A stretch of DNA of 64,000 bases from Amphibalanus amphitrite (lineage: Eukaryota > Arthropoda > Thecostraca > Balanomorpha > Balanidae): NCBI RefSeq assembly GCF_019059575.1, contig NW_024882040.1, positions 27,501 through 91,500 of the forward strand, in the 5' to 3' direction. Under the pieces are notes generated by a model. It did not search any database and had not been told where the DNA came from. It was given only the letters and a program-made list of their open reading frames with translations. Shown in pieces: positions 1 to 12,537 of the stretch (its first letter is position 1; every line of letters starts with the position of its first letter). Position numbers and translations under genes: made by a program.

Positions 1-34
<34 letters not shown>
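1..34. repeat. (GAAA)n microsatellite
   Basis: A perfect GAAA tetranucleotide run begins at the window edge and decays into imperfect purine-rich copies to about position 100, including a repeated ACAGAGTGAGATAGGAAG segment. Confidence 0.9.
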
Positions 35-35
<1 letters not shown>

Positions 36-477
36 GAGAAAGAACAGAGTGAGATAGGAAGAGAGAAAAAACAGAGTGAGATAGGAAGGAAAAAAACGCA
101 GTGAGCGGGCGAGATAAATAGAGAGATGACGATGGAAATAGGAAGAGAACAACTAAGTGGCAGTGACTGACCTCCGTTATCCACTTTGTCGCGTCCTGCG
201 CACTGAGTACCCACTACCCAGCCATTTACGTCTCACTTCGGCCATTAATGCTCAATCCTCATAAACAATTCGGGCAGTTCACAGTTCGTTACGTTAATAG
301 TTCTCGTCAAAGGCGTAACGCGCCGAGGGCAAATTGCATTAGGCCACTTACTGTAACAATCAGCCATAGTAAATTACGTTGAAAGATAGCCAACGAGCCG
401 AGACGCGGTGTGCATTAGTGTTTTCAAAATGCGATAACCAATAACGCCCGGGCGCCATCAGAGCCGGGGCCGGCACA

Positions 478-627
478 GGGAGAGAGAGAGAGAGAGGAGG
501 GAGACTGGAGAGAGGGAGAGAGAGCGCGGGGAAGGAGCCAGAGCCGGGGAGAGGACCGAGCTGAGGGAGAAGCTGGAGGAAGGGAAAGAGCACGAGGAAA
601 GAATCGGCAACTGAGGGACCGGCGCAG

Positions 628-689
<62 letters not shown>

Positions 690-910
690 GAGAAGGGAGA
701 GAGTGAGAGAGAGAGAGAGAAGAGAAAGAGAGAGAGAGAGAGAGAGAGAAGGAGGGAGAGAGCGTGGGAAAGAGTCTCGGAATAAGGGACCGGCACAGAG
801 AGGAGGGAAGCTGGAGATAAGGAGCGCAGGGAGAGAGGGAGAGGGAGAGGGCGGGAGTACTCAGTACAGGGAGAGAGTTGGGGACTGAGGAACCGGCACC
901 GAGAAAGGGA
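478..910. repeat. (GA)n-rich purine microsatellite with interspersed GC segments
   Basis: Long GA runs (best at 633-760) alternate with a loose repeat around GGGACCGGCACAGAGAGGAG, seen near 616, 787 and 890. Long open frames here (poly-Ser/Leu or Arg/Glu) are artefacts of the repeat. Between 100 and 478 and between 910 and 1720 I see no gene. Confidence 0.85.
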
Positions 911-1717
911 GGCTGGAGCGTAGAAGAGAGAAGGAGCTGCGGATGTGACGAAAAAAGTGGCCGTAATTGTTGGCGAAAATTTGGATTAGTACAAATTTGA
1001 CGAAATCGATGCATCACTCAATTTTACCTGATGGCGGCAGAGCCACAGGCAGGTATATTGGGCATGAAATACCAATTACCAAATTCGACACTGGCTTGTA
1101 TTGGTGTACTCAAGAGACAAGAGACAAGAGACAGACCGATTGACATCTCATATCGCCACTGCCCACTGAGGAGTAAGACGGCAGTTCACCGTTCACACCC
1201 TGGCGTTTGGCGGGTTCTTCCAGAGGTGCGCACCGAAGACCCTTATTAGACAGCCAGCCGCACGTGCCGCATGTGGGGCGGCACGTGGCTGCCGGAGTGC
1301 GGCACGTGCTGCTCCCATTAGGTGTAGGTGAGCCGGGCGGCCAAGGGGCGGGGGCGGCACGAGCCACGGGCTGGGTGTCACCGTGAGCCCCTGCAGCTGT
1401 GGGACCAGCCGGGCGGGCCGCCGGGCGCCACAGCTGGTCGCGTTTGGGTATTCACCTCCTGTGGGATAATTGGGGGCTCGTGGCGACTCCATTCGCCGAA
1501 TTAAGCGTCACACAGGCACTCTCATCATTCAGTATTAGGGCATTTTAATGATATTTCTTATTACTTTGCGTCATTCTTAAAAATGGCTATGGCCAAGAGA
1601 AATTATTATTTTGAAATACGCATTACGGAGCTTTGCATTTCATTTCGCGCAAGTTGTTTGGTTATTTGGTTGATTACATTCCATGCATTTTTTAAATGAA
1701 TTTCAACAGCATGTCCT

Positions 1718-1719
<2 letters not shown>

Positions 1720-1796
<77 letters not shown>

Positions 1797-1826
1797 GGAA
1801 GAGAGAGGGAGAGAGAGAGAGGGCAG
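1720..1826. repeat. (GA)n microsatellite
   Basis: An almost uninterrupted GA run of about 70 bp is followed by GAGG-interrupted copies. The flanks are ordinary unique-looking sequence. Confidence 0.93.
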
Positions 1827-1829
1827 ATA

Positions 1830-4800
1830 AGAAAGAGGAGGAGGAAAATAAGAATTAACTAGCAGAACTAAGTCTACGCTAGCAGCATACGGGTTGATTT
1901 GATCTACATTCATAACCGCGTTGAACCCAATCCCGGTAGCGCGCTCAGTCACCCGCAGGTAGTAATTACGCATATACGATCACCTGGTGTTCTACACATC
2001 AGTGTTCGGCCATTTTAGTGAGCAGCACATGTCACGGGGCTGCCGGAGCATGGCATTTCGGCTGAGGAGCGGCGATAAGTGGCATTTTCCTCCTTTGTGG
2101 CCGTCGGTCCCCGGCTGTGTCCTTAATCATGTCCTCCAGCGAGCGGCTCGCGCGGCCACCGGCCGCCACCAAGGCCGGCCAGACACCGGTGCACAACCCT
2201 CCCAGGCAATATTATTCGTTTATTTGTGTGTTTCAGGCCGATGGGGTATGATAGGACTTTAGGGTAAACTTCAGTGTAGCTATTCAGAATAGAGGGAGCA
2301 ACACAGGTGCCATGAAGAGGCCGTCAACGCACATTTTCCTACCAAGATATGGGTGCGTCTGTATGCGTTATCGCTCCTTAATGAATAGTTAATGAAAGGT
2401 TGTAAATGCCGGCTGCCGGCTGGTATGCCACTGACAGGTCAGGTAGAGGGCCGTCAATAGCCGATAGCTGTAAACAAACACGATTATTGTCTCGGCAGTG
2501 CCGTGCTTCCAGCTGAACATACAGCGCACCGATAAAGCTGCCGTTCGTGCGCCTATTTGGCCCCCGGAGCGGCGGTCGACTATGAGGCGTTTTTATGGCG
2601 GTCGGTTTGGCGATTGGTGTTTGCCCATCAGCTGCTGGCTGCCGGTGGTGCCGTGTAATAACTGAGCGCCCCTGGCCCCTCGGCGGCGTGTGTCCGACAG
2701 CCGCGGGGCACACACGGAGGGAGGGGAGAGGGAGAGGCACCGTGCGCCGTCTGCCGCCGTCACCGCGCCGCTCCTCGGCACGCGGCGACACAACACCCAC
2801 CCGCTAATCACACTGTGACGTGGCCCGGGAGTCATGGCATGCTGTTATCATTAGCGAGCGGACGCCGCCCAGAATTGCGTCCCCGACACGATACTGTCCT
2901 CTCCCCCCCCCCCCTTCCCTCCCCGAACGGGCGCCACTCCCACCGGAACGACCGATCAGTGCTCCCCTGGAAAGGTCGACAGCTATAGGCGAATTGACGG
3001 CGCTCACCACCGCTGCTGCGACCTTTTACAAGGTTTTGAGAAGCCGAAAGGCGTCTTAATCGTAATGGTCACGCTAAGCGTTTCCTGAAGCACGAGTAGT
3101 TAGCGACGGTAGTCGGCGGCTTCTTCAGCGAATCACTCAGCCATTGGGGCGATGGGAGTCGGTCGACAGCTCCTTATCGCCGGCGCCGGCGGCCGGTGGC
3201 ACCAAGCACCGCGACCGGCCCCGCTGCCGCCTGGCACCGGCCGCCCCGGAGTGACGATCAGACACTATCGGCACTGGGAGCCGCGTCTTATACGCGTGCT
3301 TCCTTTTACTTTGTTTCTTACCAAATGGTCACATTGAAGTGTGAATGCGTTCGTCGAAAACGCCGCCTTTGGAATTCATTGGAAAGAAAACTCGTCACTT
3401 TTACGTCTTTCACCATGATGCAATAAGAATCACCTTGTAACATTTATATATAGCTTACATAACGTTTACGAATGCTCGTTGACACTCGATGACCCGCTCA
3501 CCTCTGTCTGAAATTCAAGAATAAGCATTGTGAATGCAAAGAGCACATATTTATGTCCATGACGGTATGTTCCGTTGACGTGTTTCACAAATGTTCACAA
3601 CACACAAAAAAGGCTAACGGGACTGTACCTACCACTGCACCGCGAGGACCGGCGCGGTGAGGGCTATAAACCTATAGTGATGTTGATGATATGTTGGCGA
3701 TTGTCGATATCGAAGTGCAAAAGCGGTCCCTCACCGCAGACCGGTGCAGTGGCTGCCCGGTGCTGATCCGAGGCCCGGTCCCTGGTCGCCCTTGGTCCCG
3801 CCCATGTCCAGGCAGCAGCTACTGACGGCTGTGCTGATCCTGCCCAGCCCAATCGGCCTTTGGACAGGCCCCGTGCTGCCGATCCAGCGCCGATCGGGCG
3901 GCCGGATTCCTGGCGTGCCGGCGGGCAGACGGCTCCTCTCCAGCGCTGAGAGCCGTAAGCCGATTACGGACAGAAGTCGAGGGCAGCGCTGACTCTGCGG
4001 GCCCGCTCTGAATCACTGCACCGCGTCCGGAGCGCACTAATCGGCGCCACTTTTGTCGCCCCATAATGGGCCGCGTCGCCGGCCGGCGGCTGAGCCGCGC
4101 CTGCCGGCAAACATGTCTGACGTGCGCTGACAGCCGGCGGCTCGCTTTCGAAATACAACTAAACCAACACTCGGGTATTACCGGCGACACATTAGGGCGA
4201 AAATACCATTGTTAGGATAAAAGGTCAGCTAAGTTGATACGGATGGAGCCTGACACAAAGCGCGATATGGCCGTTTGTAGACATTTGAAAGAAATGGCGT
4301 CTTTTAAATGAGCCTAATGAACAATTAGAAGCTCGTTCCATTAAGCTGTGGAGTAAAAACACCGTGAAGTAAAAAAGGTCACATCCTTGCATAAAGAACT
4401 CTCTATTCACGAGCTTAGTCTTGGAATCAGGATGACTCAGAGATAGCTAGCGGTAGGCCCCTGGTCGCCTCCGGACGCCGGTCCAGGCCTCTGTTCGGGA
4501 GCTCACAGCTCCGGCTCCCGGGTCCGGCCGCGGCGCGCCGGTCCTAGTCCCGCCCGTCGGACGCCGGCTGCTCCGCCCACCGCCACATACAATCCTCCAA
4601 ATGGCTCTAAACTTGGTTAATGGCATCAATCTGTTTCAATCCGAGCACTCGCCGGTGCTGCATTAGGCACTGAATGTTTCAGTGTGGCTCGGCGGTTATG
4701 GGCCGCTTCTGAAGGCCCGTACCAGCGCGCTGGCCATGCCGCCGACTCAAATCGAATGGATCCATCGAGGCCGGTGTTAATGTTTGATTGGCCGCGGGAC

Positions 4801-4866
4801 GTCGTCACCAGCCGACCTGGCCGTAAGGAGGGGGAGGGAAGGGGTGCGCACAAGGGGTGCTGAGCT
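1830..4866. other. GC-rich unique-looking DNA, no supported gene
   Basis: There are alternating CpG-rich patches (around 2030-2210, 2540-3260, 3730-4170 and 4440-4850) and AT-richer gaps. Open frames are short and resemble nothing I recognise. It could hold regulatory DNA or untranslated exons, but nothing in it can be assigned. Confidence 0.5.
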
Positions 4867-5130
4867 GGACACGTGGCGCCGTGATAGCGGTGGCTACTGG
4901 CTAGTTACCATTGGACACGTGGCGCCGTGCTAGGGATGGCTAGTTGGACACGTGGCGCCATGCTAGGGATGGCTAATTGGACACGTGGCGCCGTTATAGG
5001 GACGGCTATTTGGACGTGTGGTGCTGTTATAGGGATGGCTTGTTGGACACGTGGTACTGTTATAGGGGTGGCTTTTTTTTAGCACGTGGCGCTGCTATAG
5101 GGGTAGCTTGTTGAGCTCGTGGCACCGTCC
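4867..5130. repeat. minisatellite of about 38 bp with CACGTG in most units
   Basis: At least six degenerate units have the core GGACACGTGGCGCCGT followed by TATAGGGATGGCT. The first units are the most alike and decay to the right. Most copies hold an E-box CACGTG and several hold the palindrome GGCGCC. Confidence 0.85.
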
Positions 5131-5214
5131 AGCGAGTCATGGTGCAGCTGCTCGTGCTAAGAGAAGCTACAGCAGGTGTCCGCGACACGGGGTAACCCTA
5201 TAAATGGTGGCAGC

Positions 5215-5740
5215 GCGAGCTACCCGTGCCCCTGAGAGACACTGGAGGTGTCCGTGTCCGTGGGAGATATTGGAGCTGTCCATGTCCCTGAGAGACACTG
5301 GAGGCGACCCATAAAACCACAAAATACGGTCGTGCCCCCGGGGAGGGTAAATGCTGGAGCTGGGGATGACCGGGCCTCGGGGACCAATGTAGCTAGCCAC
5401 GGAGAGTAGAGGTGATCGCTGGGGCTGGATGCACCTCGTGGCCCGGTGTAGCCAATCACAGAGAGCCGCTGGAGCCTGGATTGACCACTGGGGCCAACCG
5501 CGCCCCGGAAGTCGCAGCTGTTAGCCTCAGAGAGCCGCTGGATCCTGGAATGGCCACTGGAACCAACCGCGTCTGGTGGGGGGGGGGGGTGCAGCTGTTA
5601 GCATCAGACACCCGCTGGGGTCTGGAGGTGAACGCTGATGTTGACCACTGTAGATAGCCTCAGAGAGCCACTTAAGTCTGGAGGTGACCGCCGAGGCTGG
5701 CCGCGCCTCGGGGACCGGCGCCGCTGTCAGAGCTGTCCGC
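5215..5740. repeat. degenerate minisatellite (GAGAGACACTGG / CAGAGAGCCGCTGG units)
   Basis: Two related blocks are present: GAGAGACACTGGAGGTGTCC-type units at 5230-5305, and units beginning CAGAGAGCC(G/A)CT at about 5458, 5527 and 5661. Spacing is irregular (roughly 65-130 bp). Open frames here follow the repeats and are not genes. Confidence 0.65.
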
Positions 5741-6330
5741 TGCCGGAACCGGCGCTGCATGTTTGACCACGTCACGTCGCCCCCTGGAAATGGCCTGTCT
5801 CAGAGAGCGAGCCGAGGGCCTCTGATGTTCCAATCCCATCATACGGCGGACGTGAGCCTCGCGCCTGCTCGCGCCCATCATGCCAGTGGTCAATTTCAGT
5901 AATGGCAGGCTACGATCAAAGCAGATTCAACTTGTTACAAGCACATGCAATGACATGTTTCAGAGAAGGCTGTACCGGTTTTGAAGCGTCTGTAATTGTT
6001 TTGTATGCGCAACTGCTACCAACAGCTAACGGAAGACGACAGGCGGCGGTGGAGGTGCCAGACGGAGGTGGATGGTCAGACTGAGCGACCGCTGTAATTG
6101 GAACTACATTTCCTCTGTTCCTGTCGACCTGGAACCTATAGTCCCGTTGTAGGCTGTAGGACAGGTAGGTACGCCACAAATTTCACGCAGGCATGGATGC
6201 ATATTGAAATGCATGAAAAACATTACCTGCATAGCATCAATTGAGTCTGAAAAGTCCCAGTCGGAAACGTAAAATTTCTCTTTCAAATTGATTCATTATC
6301 CTGCAAAAAACGCTTGACTGCTGTTAGGTT

Positions 6331-6488
6331 TATCGACAGTTCCCAGCAAGATTATCCTAAGTGTCAAATTTTTCGAAATTTAGGTTTTTATACCATTCGA
6401 TGCAGCTCGTCGAGCTGAGTTGAATGGTATAAAAATCTCAATTTAAAAAATTTGACACTTAGGATGTTCCTGCTGGGAACTGCTGATA
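6331..6488. repeat. hairpin MITE-like inverted repeat
   Basis: CAGTTCCCAGCA at 6337 pairs with TGCTGGGAACTG ending 6482. The arms of about 65 bp continue through TCCTAAGTGTCAAATTTTT and TATACCATTCGA almost to the centre, where CAGCTCG meets CGAGCTG. It would fold into one long stem with hardly any loop. It is too short for a gene; small foldback MITEs look like this. Confidence 0.8.
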
Positions 6489-7499
6489 TGTTTTGACACT
6501 TAATTTGGACACTAAATGATCGTTTGACACTTTTGATAGTTATAAATACTCCCAAGCTATCTCAAAGAATATGCAAGATGTCTCAAAAGTGGAGAAAGGT
6601 TTGAAATGTGCATCAAAAATCAAAACAAAAATTGCATTAAATATGCATTCCATTGAAAGTTTCTGTTGCGCACAGAAGTGGGCATTGAAGGGGTTATGCA
6701 TAAGACATCAAGTTGTTGGTGTTTTATCGTTTAGTGAAGCCCTTACGGCTATTTTTTATGGCAATACATTTTTGCATTTAATTTTGTTTTTATAGATATG
6801 TCTTATACATGCCTGCATCGAAGAAGTAATATAAAGGGCACTTGGAGGATGGCTTAACGCCTTGATGTCTGCTGTCTAATGCTCCATAAATGTTTTCGCA
6901 ATTCAGTGTCTCAATTGATTTCATTAGTCTTGTTTTGTTAGCCTAGTACACAGACAAAGTACACGCACACATACATAAACTCCGTTTCAATAATTCACAT
7001 TTACAGTCTTATGTCCATAGTCTGCAATAATGAGCACGCAAGGTGGTTTTGGTCTAGGTTACGTCGTGTGATCGGCATAAGCCGTGTTTGGATCATCCAG
7101 CTGTCGAATTCGGGCTCAAACGGCACAAAAACAGCAGCGAGAGCCAGCAAACTTTCAGCAATCAGCAAACGAACTCGGAAATAATTGTGTGGCCGACGAC
7201 CTGAAATGGGCAGCGAAATAGTGCACACAGCCATTGACGTTCGCCTAAATGCCGCCGTGTGTGTAATGCAACGATATGGAGCTGGCAGTGTTGTTTTTGC
7301 ATCCGCGGTATGTTTGCTCACCAATGTGATTCAATTTAAACGTCAATTTCGGGACGTGAATTCCTTAACCAGCCATTGTTGTGGTGTAATCTGTGTGGGT
7401 ATTTTTCAGCCCGCTGCCGCGGACGGCGCTTGTTTTGACGGCTAGCCCGTTATTGATGGTCACTCGGCCACTCGACGGCAGCCGGCCCCGAGCCCAGAC

Positions 7500-7652
7500 A
7501 GCACACACCAAACTGGGCTGGAACGCCATGCAATACGCACCAAACTGGGCTGGAACGTCATGCAATATACACCAAACTGGGCAGGAACACCAGGCAATAC
7601 GCATCAAACTGCAAGGGCTGGAACACCAGGCAATACACATCAAACTGGTTTG
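7500..7652. repeat. 35-bp minisatellite, about 4 units
   Basis: Units have the core CACCAAACTGGGCTGGAACG followed by CCATGCAATACG. The last copies change to CATCAAACTG and one carries an extra GCAAGG. The region 6490-7500 before it shows no gene. Confidence 0.85.
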
Positions 7653-7677
7653 TAGCCCTGAGCATGCATTACCTTAA

Positions 7678-9800
7678 CCCTATTCCGGGCGGGGGGCCTT
7701 TAAGGCCCCCCCCCCTTCAGGTTTTTCTTGTGCCATTGCCAAACGCCGCAAGACTGAAAGCTCATACCGGTGACTTTTTCTAAACATTCATTGCGCATAT
7801 TTTGACAAAAAAAAAGTTGCCGGGTCGGGTCAGGTCAGGTCACCAGAGGCGGTTTGGTGACCCCACCTCAGAAAGGTTCGCAATCACGCCAGAGCTGGAG
7901 TTTTTGACCGATCAATTTCTTCTCTTCAGGTTTTAATAAAAGTACCAGTATGTGCAATTTGTATATCTCAGAATTTTCATATCTGTGACCTGAGGTCAGG
8001 CCAGACTCGTGACCTTTAGGGGAAGCCGGGGGAAGCCCGGGCGCGGGGGAAGCCCGGCCACCCCGTTTCCGGCTAAATTATTCACAATAAAATGCTCAAC
8101 TGTTTGTCCTTTCAGCGTGGCAGCTAAGGTAACGCCAGCAAAAAAGTTAAGGCTGACAAAAATTGCATATTGTTAAAGTTATAGCGCAAAAATGATATTT
8201 TAAGGGTTTTTAGCTAAAAAGTGAGATATGTTGCACTGTTAATGTTATACCATACAGTACTAATATTTATACGAATGTTATGTAAGGACCGTTTAAGTGT
8301 TTGTAGTGAGGGGTGACTAGGCAGGCTGGCTTAAGTATGACATTTTTTTCGAATATCGCTGTTCTAAAATAAAAATTAGCACATTGGGGTAACCCCGGGC
8401 GAGTGGCCAAGCTTTCCCCCAACCGAGAGCAATGCCACTAAACCACTGTTTTCCATGAAATATTAGGTACTGAGCAGGTTTGGTTTACACCTAGATCAAA
8501 GATAAATTTCGAAAATAAACATGTTATCATAGACAAAGCCAGTCATGTCACTTAAGGTCAACTAGGGTCAAACTACGTTTTTGCAGATAACGCGACAGAC
8601 AATGAAGCTAGAGCTTCAAAAATGGTGTCGTTGTGTTCTTCTTCATCAGCCGAGTCGAATGATATGCAATATGATGCATTAAGGTAAAAAGAAAAATGAA
8701 TTTTAAGGAATTTTGAAATACACATTTTTTGTCAATTTTGCATCACGATTTTCATCGACCTGTACTGTATATGTAGTAGACGCTAGCTAAAATACCAGTA
8801 GTGACATAAACTCTAAGATGTCCAGAGCTAATCAGTGCCTTAATATTTCACTTTCCGTTAATATTTGGAAAACACATAATGGTTTCATCAACTCGTTGTA
8901 AAGCGCTGGGGAGGTGGCCGGCGTTACCCCTATGCCGGGCTTACCCCAGAAAAATCAACACTTTTTCAAAACTCGATTTTCTAAACCTTATACTAATTCC
9001 ACGAAACCGAATTTTTGGGAAAACACGGCCAATGAACTTAGCTAGCTAGCAGGATATCAACATTTTATACAGCACGTATGGTATGTAATAAAAATGAAAA
9101 AGAGCTTACTATGCCGGGCTTCCCCCGGCTTCCCCTACATTGCAAGCCTATGGGAAAATATTGAAACGCCTCCTGCTTCGTGTAAACGAGTCAAAACCAC
9201 CCAATTCTTTCAGTATTATGGAAGATTATCTCATCGGTGATGATCCTGGTGCCGCTAATTGACAGGGGCACCGGCAAAGGTCATCTGAGGTCATGTGACG
9301 TCATAAATCGTTTTTCTGTTAATAAATCACGACATGATGGTGCTAAAGACTTGTAAGTGGTACCAAACTGCTCGCCTGGTCAAGGCGCGTCGTTTGGTAT
9401 GCAGCCTGACCATACCCCACAACCTCATTGATGAATGACCTGACCTTGACCTCAGGTCAAATTTCAAATTGACCTGTGAAGGTCATCACATACTTATTTC
9501 GCATCGCCTCGGCGAGAGCAACAAAAAATGTATTGGTTTTATGTCTCTATGTTTCTTAGTTTAAAAGTTATATAGGTAACTAATTCCAAAACATTTTATC
9601 GTTGATGACCTATGGTGACCTCAATATTGACCTGACCTGAAAATGTTTTATGTAAAAGTTGTAGATCTTTAAACGACCTATCAAACGCCGTTTGCCGTTT
9701 GTCGCTGCGATGTGTAGTTTTTGAGATCTGAAGGGGGGGGGCCGAAAAGCCCCCCCCCCCCGCCCAGAATCGAACCTTTCAGAGCCCGCCCGGAATAGGG
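7678..9800. mobile_element. TTAA-flanked MITE, family H (with nested insert 8019-9135)
   Basis: The ends are CCCTATTCCGGGCGGG and its reverse complement, immediately flanked by TTAA at 7674-7677 and 9801-9804. G-run/C-run hairpins sit just inside both ends. After removing the nested insert about 1.0 kb remains, the usual size here. The interior shares blocks with families A, C and D, including TGACCTCAGGTCA at 9447-9459. No open frame of transposase type is present, so it is non-autonomous. The TTAA target and CCC start recall piggyBac-like MITEs; that class is inference. Confidence 0.88.
8019..9135. mobile_element. TA-flanked element nested in H
   Basis: The ends are GGGGAAGCCGGGGGAAGCCC and (reversed) GCTTCCCCCGGCTTCCCC, flanked by TA on both sides. 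Removing it restores GTGACCTTACATTGCAAGCC, which aligns to the uninterrupted interior of family A at about 14884-14905, so the empty site is visible. AT-rich, no coding sequence. Extra CCCGGG-type blocks at 8390-8410 and 8920-8950 suggest internal repeats of its ends. Confidence 0.8.
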
Positions 9801-10475
9801 TTAAAGTACCTACATATCAAATTGAGTTGAGCGCCATCCTCATGCGCGACTCCTCCCCAATCATTCCCAGCTCCCCTCACCAATCAGAAATTATCCTGCT
9901 CTTGAAACTCTTCAACATTATTGTGAAGGCAGCAAGCAATGATTAATCGCATATTAACGATGTCATGAGCTCCATAAAGGAAAAAGTATACCTATGCAAA
10001 AATCAGCTAGTGCAAATAAGTAGTAAAATATACACTACCAAGTTGTATCAAATTCATCATATCGACATATCTACGATTGACATATCTATAGTACATCAAA
10101 CGACCATTGCTCTCAGTGCAGGTAACGCGCGGTGTTCGGTTCGTGGGCCTACGAAAGATGATTATTATCAGTGCAGGCTCTGAATTGAAGATGAGCATTT
10201 ACTAACCACAAGCGGTGCTTCTTGTGGTATACATAGAAGAAGCATTGCACATAATAAAAGATTCGTTTGCACGAATGCAGTAGGTGTGGTTTTTATATCT
10301 TTGTCAGGATAATCCAAGAAACCAGTATTTGTGTTTCGGATATATGCATGAGCGACATCAACAATTGCAGAGGGATTTTTTGTCGTAGATGAGTGAAACA
10401 ATGAAAAGTTTGGCGCGTTAAACAAACAAAATGACACTTAATTATTCCAATCTCTTTTCCCTCTTCCTCTATCTC

Positions 10476-10480
<5 letters not shown>

Positions 10481-10518
<38 letters not shown>
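10481..10518. repeat. (CT)n microsatellite
   Basis: A near-perfect CT run lies 8 bp left of the TTAA site of element J. The stretch 9805-10480 before it shows no gene. Confidence 0.92.
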
Positions 10519-10520
<2 letters not shown>

Positions 10521-10529
10521 GCACATTAA

Positions 10530-11457
10530 CCCAGCAGTTGCTGGAGTATTTCGCCACCCACCGTTTGCTGGGGGGGGGGGGGGGAAGGGCGTTAAACGCC
10601 CCCAGCCGATAACTCGAGAACCAATAGGCGCAGCGAAACGCACGAGGCGGCAAACGAAAGAGCGCGACGAGACGCTTCAGATGAGTACGTTAAAGTTGAA
10701 TTTTGAGGTCACAGGTTGGGTCAAGGTCAGGTCAAACACCTGAAATCGGGCTTTCAGTAGCATGGACTTCAGGACTTCGCAATGGGCGCCTCTCGTCATA
10801 AACTCTGTCAAAACGGTGCACAATCCATCATATAAGGCCTACAAGAATGTCAGCTCCATGTAGGGGTCAGTCAAGCATAGGTCAGGGTCAAGGTCAGGTC
10901 AACCGGGATAGGCACATATCCCCGAAAATCAAAACTGATATTCGCAGCCTGTGACATATGTTTTATAGGTAATTTGGGGCGTAGAACACGATGGTGACAT
11001 TCATTTTATCATATGTGTACGTGTTTGGCTCAAAAAGTTCAATTTAAGAAATGCATGTATCATGGTCGTGAAGTAGTCACGAAAAATTGCCAAGATTCAG
11101 TTCAAGATTATGGAAAATGCGGAACGATAATCAATAATCGAAGATAGTCATTTGATTGATCATGGTATTGGCAGTCTAATGGCGTTTACGGCATGTCTGT
11201 ATGTCTATTCTGTGATTTTATATGATTTTTTGAACATATGCCGTTTTTGGTCCAAAATTCAGAAATCATGACGTCACTAAAACCTCGATATCTAAAAAAA
11301 TTTCCGACCGATTTTCTTGAAACTTTGTCACAATAAACTTCAATCAATTCCCTACAGATACCCAAAATTTGGCCGCGCCGTTTATATGCTATGGCCCGGC
11401 GAAAAAAGTGGGGGCGTTTAACGCCGCCCCCCCCCCCCCACCCCAGCAACTCGCGGG
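10530..11457. mobile_element. TTAA-flanked MITE, family J
   Basis: Left end CCCAGCAGTTGCTGG and right end CCCCAGCAACTCGCGGG, with TTAA at 10526-10529 and 11458-11461. G-run and C-run blocks lie inside the ends, each next to a GGGCGTTAAACGCCC or GGGGCGTTTAACGCC hairpin. The interior carries AGGTCAGGTCA arrays near 10720 and 10880. Only copy of this family in the window, non-coding. Confidence 0.82.
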
Positions 11458-11461
11458 TTAA

Positions 11462-12464
11462 ATGGACCCGCAGCTGTGCCTTCGCCGGTGGATATGGGCG
11501 GGTTGCCGAGCGCCGGCCGCGGCCGACCAGCCGCCGTCTGCTGGCCGGCCACCCCGCTGATTGGTCGCTGCCCGGCCGCCCCCTCCCTCTCCCCAGCCGG
11601 CCGTCGCTGAGACGATTGGCCTCTATGGCGTTTGCCTCTCTGGTCGGACGTGCCATCAGTCAGCGCCCACACAGAGCCGCTCGTCTGTTATCCATTTGGC
11701 AGCATTAGCAGTCTTATCCTTATACAAATAGACTTACGCCCTGCCCACAGCGCCATCGCTCCACTTTATTGCCTCCCATTTCATTCTTTACATTTTCTTT
11801 TCCGTTTCATTTACCCTGTTCTTCCATCTATTATTCGATGCTTTTATCTGACTGTCATAGATGGCCGGACGGAAGAATGGCTGGCTTTGTGAGCCGGGCC
11901 GTCGGCGCCCGGCCCGGTTGCATCCCATAAATGTGGCCACTAATGAGGCGGCCGGGCGGGCGCACTGCCGCCGCCGCCGACTCGCGACGTAAACCGCTGA
12001 CACAGATGATGATGCGTTCGCGCCGCCTCGTGACAAACGACCCCTTTTTGGCGCGAATTCTTTCGGATCGGGCCAATACGCGATTTCCGCGCCATTGCCG
12101 GGGCTCTCAGAGAGCGGCGTCTGATCGTTAGTTATACATGTAATGGGCGGCCTGGCCCGGCGGCCCCGGTCGCGGGGTACCGCCAGCACGGGGCAGGGCG
12201 CGTCGCGGGGGCACGGAGGACGAGACAGGGGCACACTGCGGGGCACCACACGGTGGACAAGGCTCACTGCTAACGGCATGTTGGTCACCGTTCAGTACTG
12301 CACTGGACAATGGACAGTGTAGGTAAGTAAGTACACTGAGAAGTGGCAGGGCGCATCGCATCAGGGGCAGTGTGATAAGCTGCCCCTGGTCTGGGCGGCA
12401 CCTGTCCTGGGATCAGGCGACGCCGAGACCCGTGGAACGGTAGCCAACCAAACGATATGGGTGG
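11462..12464. other. GC-rich DNA without supported gene
   Basis: CpG-rich sequence (strongest 11460-11610 and 11890-12230) shows overlapping open frames on both strands but no recognisable domain and no splice-bounded pattern. It could be a CpG island of an unseen promoter. Confidence 0.4.
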
Positions 12465-12537
12465 AGACTTCCATTTCGCGTATAGCTAGACACGTCTAAG
12501 TCTTAGACGCGTCTAGCTAGAAGCGAAATGGAAGTCT
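12465..12537. repeat. 73-bp imperfect palindrome
   Basis: AGACTTCCATTTCGC pairs with GCGAAATGGAAGTCT, and inside it CTAGACACGTCTAAG faces CTTAGACGCGTCTAG. It is followed at 12540-12600 by CCCTATA/GTATTATA short tandem copies. It would form a stable hairpin. 12600-13165 shows nothing else. Confidence 0.75.

Noticed and set aside
424..1017. Long Ser/Leu-rich open frame in the GA repeat
   Set aside because: It is a translation of (GA)n on the reverse strand; composition and lack of stops come from the microsatellite.
7185..7445. 86-codon plus-strand frame
   Set aside because: No domain and no splice-site pattern; the following frame at 7393 runs into the minisatellite.
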